A stretch of DNA of 64,000 bases from Streptomyces sp. V2I9 (GTDB lineage: Bacteria > Actinomycetota > Actinomycetes > Streptomycetales > Streptomycetaceae). Below, one piece after another: positions 1-9,767 of this stretch (the stretch's first letter is position 1; every line of letters starts with the position of its first letter). Location: the NCBI RefSeq assembly GCF_030817475.1, contig NZ_JAUSZJ010000002.1, positions 1,293,501 to 1,357,500 of the forward strand, read 5' to 3'. A program made the position numbers and the translations under genes. Below the pieces are notes generated by a model. That model saw nothing but the letters and a program-made list of their open reading frames with translations. It had not been told where the DNA came from and made no database searches.

Positions 1-294
1 GCCTACGGCCTCGACAAGGGCCAGATCAACTTCGAGATGGGCTTCATCCTCGGACTCAAGGCCTTCACCGCCGCCGTCCTCGGCGGCATCGGCAACATCT
101 ACGGCGCCATGGTCGGCGGCGTCGTCCTCGGCCTCGCCGAAGCCCTCTCCATCGCCTACATCGAAGAGATCCCCGGCATGCAGCAGCTCGGCGGCGGCGC
201 CTGGGCCAACGTCTGGGCCTTCGTCCTCCTCATCGTCGTCCTCCTCGTCAGGCCACAAGGCCTACTCGGCGAGCGCGTCACGGATCGGGCGTGA
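1..294 (+). CDS. livH: Branched-chain amino-acid ABC transporter permease LivH, C-terminal part
   Basis: Only the last 97 codons are inside the window; the reading frame is open from the first base and closes with TGA at 292-294. The fragment holds two to three hydrophobic segments with glycine-rich turns (GGIGNIYGAMVGG, VLLIVVLLVRPQGLLG). The RPQGLLG ending is typical of LivH-type inner-membrane permeases that import leucine, isoleucine and valine (family knowledge). It is followed without a gap by livM, livG and livF, whose order supports the call. The livM GTG at 291 overlaps this stop as GTGA, pointing to translational coupling. The N-terminal two thirds lie upstream of the window. Confidence 0.93.
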   Translation, partial: AYGLDKGQINFEMGFILGLKAFTAAVLGGIGNIYGAMVGGVVLGLAEALSIAYIEEIPGMQQLGGGAWANVWAFVLLIVVLLVRPQGLLGERVTDRA

Positions 295-2080
295 TACCGA
301 TGACCACCCAGACCCACGAGACGACGCCCCTCCTCGCCATCCCCACGGCGGCAGCCCGCGCGGCCACCACCATCGGAGCCGCCCTCACCCTCGGCTCCAC
401 CTTCCTCGCCTGGACCTGGACCGCCAAATTCCCCGGCGACCTCACCGTCACCGGCTACCCCGGCGGCCTCCAGGTCCTCACCCTCGTCGGAGCCGCCCTC
501 ACCCTGCTCTTCGCCCTCTCCGGCTACGGCATCAAGGGCCTCGGCTGGCTCACCCCCGGCGGCACCAACAGCCCCGTCCGACTCGCCGCACTCGGCGTCC
601 TCGGCACCACAGGCTTCACCGTCGGCGCCATCTCCGTCGAACTCGGCGGAGTCGTCAACCTCGAACCCGGCGCCTGGCTCGCCCTCACCGGCGCGATCAT
701 CACCGTCGCCGCGTCCCTCGGCCTCCCGCACGACCAACCCATCACCGACACCGCCCGGCCCAACACCCTCGACCGATTCCTCAACAGCCTCCGCGCCCCA
801 GCGCCCGGACGCCCCAAGGAACTCCCCTCCTGGGCCGAAATCCTCATCATCGTCGCCGCCTTCGGCATCGGTCTCTTCGTCGTCACCTACGGCATCGACA
901 CCGAATACCCCGAACTCTTCACCGGCTACATGATCATCACCGCCTTCGCCGTGGCCGCACTCTTCAAGGCCGGCCTCATGGCCCGCCTCTCCGCGCTCAC
1001 CACGAAGTACCGCTCCATCGCCGTCGCCGCGGCCTTCGTCGCCGCAGCCGTCTTCCCGTTCACCCAGACCACCGACCAGTACACCCTCATCGCGGTCAAC
1101 ATCCTCATCTTCGCGACCGTGGCACTGGGCCTGAACATCGTCGTCGGCCTCGCCGGACTCCTCGACCTCGGATACGTCGCCTTCCTCGGCGTCGGCGCCT
1201 ACACCGCCGCCCTCGTCTCCGGCACCAGCGCATCCGCCTTCGGCGTCCAGTTCCCCTTCTGGGCCTCCGTCCTCACCGGCGCCGTCGTCTCCCTCATCTT
1301 CGGCGTCGTCATCGGAGCACCCACCCTCCGCCTCCGCGGCGACTACCTCGCCATCGTCACCCTCGGCTTCGGCGAAATCTTCCGCATCGCCGTCGGCAAC
1401 CTCGACGGCGTCTCCGGACCACGCGTCACCAACGGCCCCAACGGCGTACCGAACATCCCCGACCTCAACTTCTTCGGATACGACTTCGGCGAATCCCACA
1501 CCGTCCTGGGCTTCGAACTCGGCGCCTACGCCAACTACTACATGCTCATGCTGCTCGCGATGATCCTCGTGGTCCTCGTCTTCAGCCGAGCCGGCAGCTC
1601 CCGCATCGGCCGCGCCTGGGTCGCCATCCGCGAGGACGAGACCGCCGCCACCGCCATGGGCATCAACGGCTTCCGCGTCAAACTCATCGCCTTCGCCCTC
1701 GGCGCCACCCTCGCCGGCATCGCCGGCACCGTACAGGCCCACGTCCAGAGCACCGTCGTCCCCGAGATGTACGTCTTCGCCGGACCCGTACCGCCCAACT
1801 CCGCCTTCCTCCTCGCCGCCGTCATCCTCGGCGGCATGGGAACCATCAGCGGACCCCTCATCGGCGCGGCACTCCTCTACATGATCCCGGCCAAGCTCCA
1901 GTTCCTCTCGGACTACCAACTCCTCGGCTTCGGCCTGGCCCTCATCCTCCTCATGCGCTTCCGCCCCGAAGGCCTCATCGCCAACCGCCGGGCCAAGCTG
2001 GAGTACCACGACACCGGCCAGCTCGACGTACCCGACGAAAAACTGGCCGGCACCACCCCCGGCACCACGAAGGCGGGGGC

Positions 2081-2084
<4 letters not shown>
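291..2084 (+). CDS. livM: Branched-chain amino-acid ABC transporter permease LivM
   Basis: A 597-residue polytopic membrane protein, the second permease subunit of the Liv importer. The family permease domain runs from about residue 264 (segments such as LGLNIVVGLAGLLDLGYVAF) to about 560, with the conserved region LRLRGDYLAIVTLGFGEIFR in the middle. The first 200 residues add roughly five extra hydrophobic segments, so the protein is much longer than the 300-400 residues of enterobacterial LivM; long forms are familiar in Streptomyces. I chose GTG 291 because it overlaps the livH stop (GTGA). ATG 300 is an equally possible start nine bases downstream. The stop overlaps the livG GTG in the same way, so the four genes form one operon. 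Confidence 0.93.
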
Positions 2085-2952
<868 letters not shown>

Positions 2953-2956
<4 letters not shown>

Positions 2957-3669
2957 CCGCCCTGCTCGAGGTCGAAGACCTCCGCGTCGCCTACGGCAAG
3001 ATCGAAGCCGTCAAGGGCATCTCCTTCTCCGTCGAGGCCGGCCAGGTCGTCACCCTCATCGGCACCAACGGCGCGGGCAAGACCACCACCCTGCGCACCC
3101 TCTCCGGGCTCCTCAAGCCCTCCGGCGGACGCATCACCTTCGACGGGAAACCCCTCGGCAACGTCCCCGCGCACAAGATCGTCGCGCTCGGACTCGCCCA
3201 CTCCCCCGAAGGCCGCCACATCTTCCCCCGCCTCACCATCGCGGAGAACCTCCAGCTCGGAGCCTTCCTCCGCACGGACAAAGCAGGCATCGAGAAGGAC
3301 GTCCAGCGCGCCTACGACCTCTTCCCCATCCTCGGGGAACGCCGCAAGCAGGCCGCCGGCACCCTCTCCGGCGGCGAGCAGCAGATGCTCGCCATGGGAC
3401 GCGCCCTGATGTCCCAGCCCAAACTGCTCATGCTCGACGAGCCCTCCATGGGGCTCTCCCCGATCATGATGCAGAAGATCATGGAGACCATCGTCGAGCT
3501 CAAGGCGGCGGGCACCACGATCCTCCTCGTCGAGCAGAACGCCCAGGCCGCCCTGTCCCTCGCGGACCAGGGCCACGTCATGGAGGTCGGCAAGATCGTC
3601 CTCTCCGGCGCCGGATCCGACCTGCTCCACGACGAGTCGGTCCGCAAGGCCTACCTCGGCGAGGACTGA
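2953..3669 (+). CDS. livF: Branched-chain amino-acid ABC transporter ATP-binding protein LivF
   Basis: A 238-residue ABC ATPase, partner of LivG in the Liv importer. It shows Walker A GTNGAGKTT, signature LSGGEQQMLAMGRAL, Walker B LLMLDEPSMGL and VEQNAQAAL, the usual LivF form of the switch region. GTG 2953 overlaps the livG stop (GTGA) and is preceded by a strong ribosome binding site, GGAAGGGG at 2938-2945. It is the last gene of the operon; a long hairpin follows 15 bases after its stop. Confidence 0.95.
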
Positions 3670-3684
3670 CACCCTGCCGTACGC

Positions 3685-3724
3685 GAGAGGCCCGCACCCC
3701 GATCGTCCGGGGTGCGGGCCTCTC
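3685..3724. terminator. Bidirectional terminator between livF and pdtaR
   Basis: Two perfect 16-base inverted arms (GAGAGGCCCGCACCCC at 3685-3700 and its complement at 3709-3724) flank an 8-base loop. It lies between two converging genes and probably stops transcription from both sides. Confidence 0.9.
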
Positions 3725-3742
3725 CGGCTGGTCCGTACGGCG

Positions 3743-4399
3743 CTACTCGGCCGCCTTCTTCTTCTCCTCGGCGTCCGCGATCAGCGCCTCCGCCAGCTGC
3801 TGCATCGACATCCGGCGGTCCATCGACGTCTTCTGGATCCACCGGAACGCGGCCGGCTCGGAGAGCCCGTAATCCGTCTGCAGGATGCTCTTGGCCCGGT
3901 CCACCAGCTTCCGGGTCTCCAGCCGCTGCGAAAGGTCCGCGATCTCGCTCTCCAGCGCCTTCAGCTCCGCGAACCGGGAGACGGCCATCTCGATGGCCGG
4001 CACCACGTCGCTCTTGCTGAACGGCTTCACCAGGTACGCCATGGCCCCGGCGTCCCGAGCCCGCTCGACCAGCTCGCGCTGCGAGAACGCGGTGAGCATG
4101 AGGACCGGGGCGATGGACTCGCCCGCGATCTTCTCGGCGGCGGAGATGCCGTCGAGGACGGGCATCTTCACGTCCAGGATGACCAGGTCCGGCCGGTGCT
4201 CACGGGCCAGCTCCACGGCCCGCTGCCCGTCGCCCGCCTCCCCGACGACGGAGTAGCCCTCCTCCTCCAGCATCTCCTTGAGGTCGAGGCGGATGAGCGC
4301 CTCGTCCTCGGCGATGACGACGCGGGTCGTCAGCGGCGGGACGTGCGACTGGTCGTCGTCGGCGGCGTCAACGGGCTGGGGCGACTCGGGGGTGGTCAC
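3743..4399 (-). CDS. pdtaR: ANTAR-domain response regulator, PdtaR type
   Basis: A 218-residue two-component regulator. Residues about 25-145 form a receiver domain with the acidic pair ED (31-32), the phospho-acceptor Asp76 in LVILDVKMP, Thr in MLTAF and Lys125 in LVKPFSK. The C-terminal third (about 150-210) is an ANTAR RNA-binding domain (ETRKLVDRAKSILQ, GLSEPAAFRWIQK). Such proteins act as antiterminators by binding dual hairpins in leader RNAs when phosphorylated (family knowledge). The start is GTG at 4399 with GAGGAG five bases upstream. It is transcribed alone, convergent to livF. The partner kinase is not in the window. Confidence 0.92.
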   Translation of the reverse strand: MTTPESPQPVDAADDDQSHVPPLTTRVVIAEDEALIRLDLKEMLEEEGYSVVGEAGDGQRAVELAREHRPDLVILDVKMPVLDGISAAEKIAGESIAPVLMLTAFSQRELVERARDAGAMAYLVKPFSKSDVVPAIEMAVSRFAELKALESEIADLSQRLETRKLVDRAKSILQTDYGLSEPAAFRWIQKTSMDRRMSMQQLAEALIADAEEKKKAAE

Positions 4400-4493
4400 G
4401 GGGCTCCTCGGTATGGGGCAGGCGCTGCTGCGAAGCAGCCTACCTATCCGCTGCCGCCTTCTGTCACCAGGTACACTGCTGTTCGGTCACCAC

Positions 4494-4577
4494 GCCGGGT
4501 TGGCGCAATTGGTTGACGCGGAGGTCTCAAACACCTCTGTCCGAAAGGACATGTGGGTTCGAATCCCATACCCGGCA
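4494..4577 (+). tRNA. tRNA-Leu (anticodon CAA)
   Basis: A class II tRNA. The seven-base acceptor arms pair (GCCGGGT at 4494-4500 with ACCCGGC at 4570-4576) and A4577 is the discriminator. The anticodon stem GAGGT/ACCTC encloses the loop CTCAAAC, giving anticodon CAA (reads UUG). A long variable arm (TGTCCGAAAGGACA) follows, as expected for leucine tRNA, then the T arm GTGGG-TTCGAAT-CCCAT. CCA is not encoded. A possible -10 box TACACT lies at 4472-4477. This is not the bldA tRNA, which has anticodon UAA. Confidence 0.96.
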
Positions 4578-4587
4578 CAACCTGCAG

Positions 4588-4623
4588 AGCGGATGTTCAC
4601 TTTCGCGTGAACATCCGCTTTTT
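4588..4623 (+). terminator. Terminator of the tRNA-Leu gene
   Basis: A perfect 13-base stem (AGCGGATGTTCAC at 4588-4600, complement at 4607-4619) with a 6-base loop, ending in TTTTT at 4619-4623. It is an intrinsic terminator, 10 bases after the tRNA. Confidence 0.93.
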
Positions 4624-4661
4624 GCTGCTCACAGTCGTCCCTCTCCGCCAAGAGTGGGCGA

Positions 4662-5450
4662 ATGAACGCACACAGCACTGAAGTGCGCCAACAAGCTGTC
4701 GCCCTCCTCAGGAGCGGCATCAGGAACGCCGAAGTGGCTCGCCGACTGAGCGTGCCTCGCGGCACCGTCTCGTACTGGCTGCATATGGACCGTTCCCAGC
4801 GTGGAGAGTGCCCTGGGGCGCACAACCCGTCGTGCCACCGTTGCGACGGCACCGCATTGGTCGAGCCCGCCTACGCCTACCTGCTCGGGCTCTACCTGGG
4901 CGACGGCCACATCAGCCAACATTCGACTCACCGAGCACCCAGCCTGATGATCACACTGGACGATGCCTGGCCAGGCATCCAGAACGAGGCGGGGGCCGCT
5001 TTAGGCAAGGTTTTCCCGGAGAACGCCACGTGCCGCGTCCGCCGGACCGGCTGCCACAACATCAAGGTGTACTCGAAGCACCTCGTCTGCTACTTCCCGC
5101 AGCACGGTCCGGGCAGGAAGCACGAGCGAGAGATCGTCCTGGAGCCCTGGCAGCAGAGGATCGTCGACAACTGTCCCTGGCAGTTCGTCCGAGGTCTCAT
5201 CCACTCCGACGGCTGTCGGCTCACCAACTGGACGACTCGCGTGGTCGGTGGTGAACGCAAGCGCTACGAGTATCCCCGCTACTGGTTCACCAACGTCTCC
5301 GACGACATCCGCCGCCTCTACACCGACACCCTCGACGCGCTGGGCATCGTCTGGACGCACTGCACCCGCGCGGGGAAGCCCTACAACATCTCCGTAGCCC
5401 GACGGGCATCCGTCGCCCTCATGGATGCGCACGTCGGGCCGAAATACTGA
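4662..5450 (+). CDS. Helix-turn-helix plus LAGLIDADG-like protein
   Basis: A 262-residue protein. Residues about 5-42 look like a resolvase/transposase-type helix-turn-helix (RQQAVALLRSGIRNAEVARR, then VPRGTVSYWLH). A cysteine cluster follows (C50, C58, C61). Two LAGLIDADG-like motifs then appear: YLLGLYLGDGH (73-83, Asp81) and FVRGLIHSDGCR (Asp183). Both motifs keep the acidic residue that binds metal in homing endonucleases (family knowledge). It is stand-alone, neither an intein nor in an obvious intron, directly downstream of tRNA-Leu and only 6 bases from the converging pyk. No strong ribosome binding site precedes ATG 4662. It may be a DNA-binding regulator derived from a homing endonuclease, as WhiA is, or an active endonuclease. 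Confidence 0.8.
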   Translation: MNAHSTEVRQQAVALLRSGIRNAEVARRLSVPRGTVSYWLHMDRSQRGECPGAHNPSCHRCDGTALVEPAYAYLLGLYLGDGHISQHSTHRAPSLMITLDDAWPGIQNEAGAALGKVFPENATCRVRRTGCHNIKVYSKHLVCYFPQHGPGRKHEREIVLEPWQQRIVDNCPWQFVRGLIHSDGCRLTNWTTRVVGGERKRYEYPRYWFTNVSDDIRRLYTDTLDALGIVWTHCTRAGKPYNISVARRASVALMDAHVGPKY

Positions 5451-5456
5451 GCTGTC

Positions 5457-6896
5457 CTACTTCGGGCTGTCGTCCTCGCCGATGTGGTGGACGCGGACCA
5501 GGTTCGTGGAGCCGGCGACGCCGGGCGGGGAGCCGGCGGTGATGACGACCACGTCGCCCTTCTCGCAGCGGCCGATGCGCAGCAGTTCCTCGTCCACCTG
5601 GGCGACCATCGCGTCCGTGGAGTCGACCTTCGGGCCGAGGAAGGTCTCGACGCCCCAGGTGAGGTTGAGCTGGGCGCGGGTGGCCTCGTCGGGGGTGAAG
5701 GCGAGGAGCGGGATGGGTGAGCGGTAGCGGGAGAGGCGTTTGACGGTGTCGCCGCTCTGGGTGAAGGCGACGAGGAATTTCGCGCCGAGGAAGTCGCCCA
5801 TTTCGGCTGCCGCGCGTGCTACCGCGCCGCCTTGGGTGCGGGGTTTGTTGCGTTCGGTGAGGGGTGGGAGGCCCTTGGCGAGGAGGTCTTCCTCGGCGGC
5901 TTCGACGATGCGGGACATGGTGCGGACGGTCTCGATGGGGTATTTGCCGACGCTGGTCTCGCCGGAGAGCATGACGGCGTCGGTGCCGTCGATGATGGCG
6001 TTGGCGACGTCGGAGGCTTCGGCGCGGGTGGGGCGGGAGTTGTCGATCATCGAGTCGAGCATCTGGGTGGCGACGATGACCGGTTTGGCGTTGCGTTTGG
6101 CGAGTTTGATGGCGCGCTTCTGGACGATGGGGACTTGTTCCAGGGGCATTTCGACGCCGAGGTCGCCGCGGGCGACCATGATGCCGTCGAAGGCGGCGAC
6201 GATGTCGTCGATGTTGTCGACGGCTTGGGGTTTTTCGACTTTGGCGATGACGGGGAGGCGGCGGTCTTCTTCGTCCATGATGCGGTGGACGTCGTCGATG
6301 TCGTGTCCGGTGCGGACGAAGCTGAGGGCGATGAGGTCGGCGCCGGTGCGCAGGGCCCAGCGGAGGTCGTCGATGTCTTTGTCGGAGAGGGCGGGGACGG
6401 AGACGGCGACGCCGGGGAGGTTGAGGCCCTTGTTGTCGGAGACCATGCCGCCTTCGATGACGGTGGTGTGGACGCGGGGGCCTTCGACGCCGGTGACTTC
6501 GAGGGTGACGCGGCCGTCGTCGACGAGGATGCGTTCGCCGGTGGTGACGTCGGCGGCGAGTCCGTCGTAGGTGGTGCCGCAGATGTCGCCGGTGCCTTGG
6601 CCGTCGAGGGGTTCGACGGTGATGGTGAAGGTGTCGCCGCGTTCAAGGAGTACGGGGCCTTCGCGGAAGCGTCCGAGGCGGATCTTCGGGCCTTGAAGGT
6701 CGGCGAGGATGCCGACGCTGCGGCCGACTTCTTCGGAGGCTTTGCGGACGTGGTCGTAGCGTTCTTGGTGTTCGGCGTAGGTGCCGTGGCTGAGGTTGAA
6801 GCGGGCGATGTCCATTCCCGCTTCGACCAGGGCTTTGATCTGGTCGTATGTGTCGGTGGCGGGTCCCAGGGTGCAGACGATTTTCGCTCGGCGCAT
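5457..6896 (-). CDS. pyk: Pyruvate kinase
   Basis: A 479-residue enzyme of full family length that converts phosphoenolpyruvate and ADP into pyruvate and ATP in glycolysis. The N-terminus (MRRAKIVCTLGPATDTYDQI) carries the conserved K-I-V-C-T-L-G-P motif. RFNLSHG follows near residue 32, and the active-site segment VARGDLGVEMP and KPVIVATQML lie in the middle. The C-terminal alternating domain ends the protein. It is read away from the SIMPL-domain gene, 52 bases downstream of it on the same strand, with a palindrome in that gap. Streptomycetes usually carry two pyk genes; this is one. Confidence 0.97.
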   Translation of the reverse strand: MRRAKIVCTLGPATDTYDQIKALVEAGMDIARFNLSHGTYAEHQERYDHVRKASEEVGRSVGILADLQGPKIRLGRFREGPVLLERGDTFTITVEPLDGQGTGDICGTTYDGLAADVTTGERILVDDGRVTLEVTGVEGPRVHTTVIEGGMVSDNKGLNLPGVAVSVPALSDKDIDDLRWALRTGADLIALSFVRTGHDIDDVHRIMDEEDRRLPVIAKVEKPQAVDNIDDIVAAFDGIMVARGDLGVEMPLEQVPIVQKRAIKLAKRNAKPVIVATQMLDSMIDNSRPTRAEASDVANAIIDGTDAVMLSGETSVGKYPIETVRTMSRIVEAAEEDLLAKGLPPLTERNKPRTQGGAVARAAAEMGDFLGAKFLVAFTQSGDTVKRLSRYRSPIPLLAFTPDEATRAQLNLTWGVETFLGPKVDSTDAMVAQVDEELLRIGRCEKGDVVVITAGSPPGVAGSTNLVRVHHIGEDDSPK

Positions 6897-6913
6897 GGTT
6901 CGAGCCTAATCCT

Positions 6914-6929
6914 TACCTACGGGTAGGTA
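6914..6929. promoter_or_regulatory. Palindrome just upstream of pyk
   Basis: TACCTAC and GTAGGTA form a perfect 7-base inverted repeat around a 2-base centre, 17 bases upstream of the pyk start codon. The position and the AT-rich arms suggest an operator or promoter element. No specific regulator can be named from the sequence. Confidence 0.5.
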
Positions 6930-6948
6930 TGTGGCTCGGCGTGACACC

Positions 6949-7731
6949 TCAACGACCTTTGTATGAAGGGTTATTGACAAGTGTTGAATTGTGCGGCGGG
7001 GTGCTCCGATGAGCGTTCATCCGAGGTGCGGGGGGGATGAGGGTGAAGGTGGCTTCGATCTGGGCGTCGACGGTCTGGCGTACGGGTTCGAGGTCGATGG
7101 GGGCGGTGTCGGTGGCGGCTTCGGTGCCGGCGGCTCCGAACGGCATGGCGCGGGCTGTGAAGGCGGCGGGGGCCGTGGGGGTGTGGTGGGTGCCGGTGTC
7201 GCGGAGTTCGAGGAGGGCGTCGACGCGGGTGTCGAGGGCGTCTGCGTATTCGCGGGCGCGTCGGAGGGCGTCCTGGACTGCTTGGCGGCGGGCGGCGGCG
7301 TGGGCGGGTGAGGTGGGGCGCAGGGCCCACCAGGGGCCGTCGATGCGGGTGAGGTCGTGGTCGGCGAGGCGGGTGACGAGTTCGCCGAGGGTGGTGAAGT
7401 CGTTGAGGGTGGCGGTGAGTTGGATGGTGCCGTGGTAGGCGCGGATGCGTTCGGCGCGGCCGTGGCGGGTGAGTTCGGGGCGGATGGTGAGCGTGCCGGT
7501 TTCGAGTTTTTCGATGGTGTCGCCGTAGGTCTTGATGAGGTCGAGGGTGGTGGTGTTGCGGTGGGTGAGGTCGTCGAGTGTGGTGCGGCGGTCGGTGCCG
7601 CGGGCGGTGAGGGTGATGGTGATGTGGGCGATTTCGGGGTCGGTTTCGAGGTGGGCTTCGCCGCGGACGGTGGCGTGGGGGGTGGTGGGGGTTCCGTAGG
7701 GGTGGTGGGTGGTTGCGGGGGTGTGGGTCAT
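6949..7731 (-). CDS. SIMPL (DUF541) domain protein
   Basis: About 260 residues if started at ATG 7731; the frame is open upstream to 7830. The sequence VRGEAHLETDPEIAHITITLTARG followed by DRRTTLDDLTHR and the end region VRQTVDAQIEATFTLI fit the SIMPL/DUF541 beta-alpha family, whose bacterial members are poorly understood. No signal peptide or membrane segment is evident with this start. Two alternative starts (7782, 7830) also lack a clear ribosome binding site, so the N-terminus is uncertain. It is divergent from the 5'-nucleotidase and precedes pyk on the same strand. Confidence 0.75.
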   Translation of the reverse strand: MTHTPATTHHPYGTPTTPHATVRGEAHLETDPEIAHITITLTARGTDRRTTLDDLTHRNTTTLDLIKTYGDTIEKLETGTLTIRPELTRHGRAERIRAYHGTIQLTATLNDFTTLGELVTRLADHDLTRIDGPWWALRPTSPAHAAARRQAVQDALRRAREYADALDTRVDALLELRDTGTHHTPTAPAAFTARAMPFGAAGTEAATDTAPIDLEPVRQTVDAQIEATFTLIPPAPRMNAHRSTPPHNSTLVNNPSYKGR

Positions 7732-7869
7732 GTGTTCACTGTGGCATGGGGTGGTGTGTCGTGGTGGGTGTCGGGTGGTCATCGGATCGAAACGTGTGTG
7801 GGGTGTTGTGGGGGGTGGCTGGTGGGCCATGATCTACGCGCGTTGCCCTACTGGATGAGGAGTGCAGAG

Positions 7870-9687
7870 ATGCCGTTGGACCGCAGGAACTTTCTGGGCC
7901 GTTCGGCCGCCGTCGGTGCGGGTGTGGCGATGGCGGGCGGGGCCGTCGCGGCTCCTTCCGTTGCGGCGGAGGCGAGGCCCGGTCATGGCCATGGGCGTCC
8001 GCCGAGGCGGTATTCGTTCACGGTGATGGGGACGACGGACCTGCACGGGAATGTCTTCAACTGGGACTACTTCACGGACAGGGAGTACGACGACTCCGCG
8101 CACAACGATGTCGGTCTGGCGAAGATCTCGACGTTGGTGGATGAGGTGCGTCGGGAGAAGGGTCGTGGGAACACGCTGTTGATCGATGCGGGTGACACGA
8201 TTCAGGGCACGCAGTTGTCGTACTACTACGCGAAGGTTGATCCGATCACGGCGCGGCGTGGTCCGGTGCATCCGATGGCGCGGGCGATGAATGCGATCGG
8301 CTATGACGCGGCGGCGCTCGGGAATCATGAGTTCAATTACGGCATTCCGGTGCTGCGGAAGTTCGAGGAGCAGTGTGATTTTCCGCTGCTGGGGGCGAAT
8401 GCGCTGGATGCGAAGACGTTGCGGCCGGCGTTCGCGCCGTATGTGATCAAGCGGATGCGTACGCCGTGGGGGCGTGATGTGCGGGCGGCGGTGCTGGGGT
8501 TGACGAATCCTGGTGTGGCGATCTGGGACAAGGCGAATGTGGGCGGGAGGATGGTTTTCCCGGGTCTGGAGGAGCAGGCGGCGAAGTGGGTGCCGAAGCT
8601 GCGGTCGATGGGGGCGGATGTGGTGATCGTGTCGGCGCATTCGGGTTCGTCGGGGACGTCGTCGTGGGGTGATCAGTTGCCGTATGTGGAGAATGCGGCG
8701 GCGTTGGTGGCGGAGCAGGTGCCGGGGATCGACGCGATTCTGGTGGGGCACGCGCATGTGGAGATCGCCGAGCATTTCGTGACGAACAGGGAGACCGGGA
8801 AGCGGGTGGTGCTCTCGGAGCCGGCGAAGTGGGGGCAGCGGTTGACGTTGTTCGATTTCGATCTGGTGTGGGAGCGGGGCCGCTGGACGGTGGAGAAGGC
8901 CGGTTCCCGCGTGCTGAACTCCAACACGGTGCCGGAGGACCCGAAGGTGACGTCGCTGTTGCGGCGGGAGCACCGGAAGGTGGTGGAGTACGTCAACCAG
9001 GTGATCGGTACGTCGGTGGTGGCGATGTCGACGGCGGACGCGCCGTGGAAGGACGAGCCGATCATCGATCTGATCAACCAGGTGCAGACGGAGACGGTGA
9101 GGGCGGGTCTGGCGGGTGGTGAGTTCGCCGGCCTGCCGGTGCTGTCGCAGGCGTCGTGCTTCTCGCGCAGGGCGGGGATTCCGGCCGGTGATGTGACGAT
9201 CAAGGATGCGGCGGGGCTGTATCCGTTCGAGAACACGTTGGAGGCGCGGTTGATCACGGGCGCCCAGCTGAAGGATTACCTGGAGTATTCGGCGCGGTAT
9301 TACGTGCGGACTCCGGCGGGTGGTCCGGTGGACACGGCGAAGCTGACGAACGCGGACGGGATTCCGGACTACAACTATGACGCCGTGTCGGGTGTGACGT
9401 ACGACGTCGATATCGCTGGGCCGGTGGGTTCGCGGATCGTGGGGTTGTCGTTCGAGGGGAAGGCGATCGATCCGGCGGCGCGGTTCGTGTTGGCGGTGAA
9501 CAACTACCGGGCGTCGGGGGGCGGGAATTTCCCGCATGTGCCGGGTGCGCGGCAGGTGTGGGCGGATTCGGACGAGATTCGGAACACGATCATCGGGTGG
9601 GTGCGGGCGAAGGGGTCGGTGGACCCGGCCGCGTTCGCGTCGGTGGGGTGGCGGTTGACGCGTGAGGGGGCGCCTGTTTTCCCGTAG
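7870..9687 (+). CDS. Tat-exported 5'-nucleotidase / 2',3'-cyclic phosphodiesterase family protein
   Basis: 605 residues. ATG 7870 is chosen because GAGGAG at 7857-7862 lies seven bases upstream. The N-terminus (DRRNFLGRSA followed by a hydrophobic stretch and APSVAAEA) is a twin-arginine signal, so the enzyme is secreted folded. The calcineurin-like metallophosphatase domain shows TTDLHGN, DAGDTIQGT, GNHEFNYG, SAHSG and GHAH, the standard two-metal ligands. The C-terminal half is the 5'-nucleotidase substrate domain (ENTLEARLITGAQLKDYLE). It probably releases phosphate and nucleosides from extracellular nucleotides. Codons end in G or T far more often than in the liv genes. Confidence 0.93.
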   Translation: MPLDRRNFLGRSAAVGAGVAMAGGAVAAPSVAAEARPGHGHGRPPRRYSFTVMGTTDLHGNVFNWDYFTDREYDDSAHNDVGLAKISTLVDEVRREKGRGNTLLIDAGDTIQGTQLSYYYAKVDPITARRGPVHPMARAMNAIGYDAAALGNHEFNYGIPVLRKFEEQCDFPLLGANALDAKTLRPAFAPYVIKRMRTPWGRDVRAAVLGLTNPGVAIWDKANVGGRMVFPGLEEQAAKWVPKLRSMGADVVIVSAHSGSSGTSSWGDQLPYVENAAALVAEQVPGIDAILVGHAHVEIAEHFVTNRETGKRVVLSEPAKWGQRLTLFDFDLVWERGRWTVEKAGSRVLNSNTVPEDPKVTSLLRREHRKVVEYVNQVIGTSVVAMSTADAPWKDEPIIDLINQVQTETVRAGLAGGEFAGLPVLSQASCFSRRAGIPAGDVTIKDAAGLYPFENTLEARLITGAQLKDYLEYSARYYVRTPAGGPVDTAKLTNADGIPDYNYDAVSGVTYDVDIAGPVGSRIVGLSFEGKAIDPAARFVLAVNNYRASGGGNFPHVPGARQVWADSDEIRNTIIGWVRAKGSVDPAAFASVGWRLTREGAPVFP

Positions 9688-9714
9688 CTCTGGTTGTCGC
9701 ACGGTTTGTTGGTT

Positions 9715-9748
9715 CGGCCCGGGTCTCCTTGGTGGGGGTCCCGGGCCG
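9715..9748. terminator. Hairpin between converging 5'-nucleotidase and N-hydroxylase genes
   Basis: CGGCCCGGG at 9715-9723 is complemented exactly at 9740-9748, with a 16-base loop. It is a likely shared terminator in an 80-base convergent gap. Confidence 0.7.
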
Positions 9749-9767
9749 TTCGTCGTCCGGGGGTCCG

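Noticed and set aside
4494..4577. bldA, the developmental tRNA-Leu
   Set aside because: The anticodon is CAA, whereas bldA reads UUA codons with UAA.
4494..5450. Integrated element with attachment site at tRNA-Leu
   Set aside because: I see no duplicated tRNA 3' end, no integrase and no phage genes downstream; pyk follows within 6 bases of the next gene.
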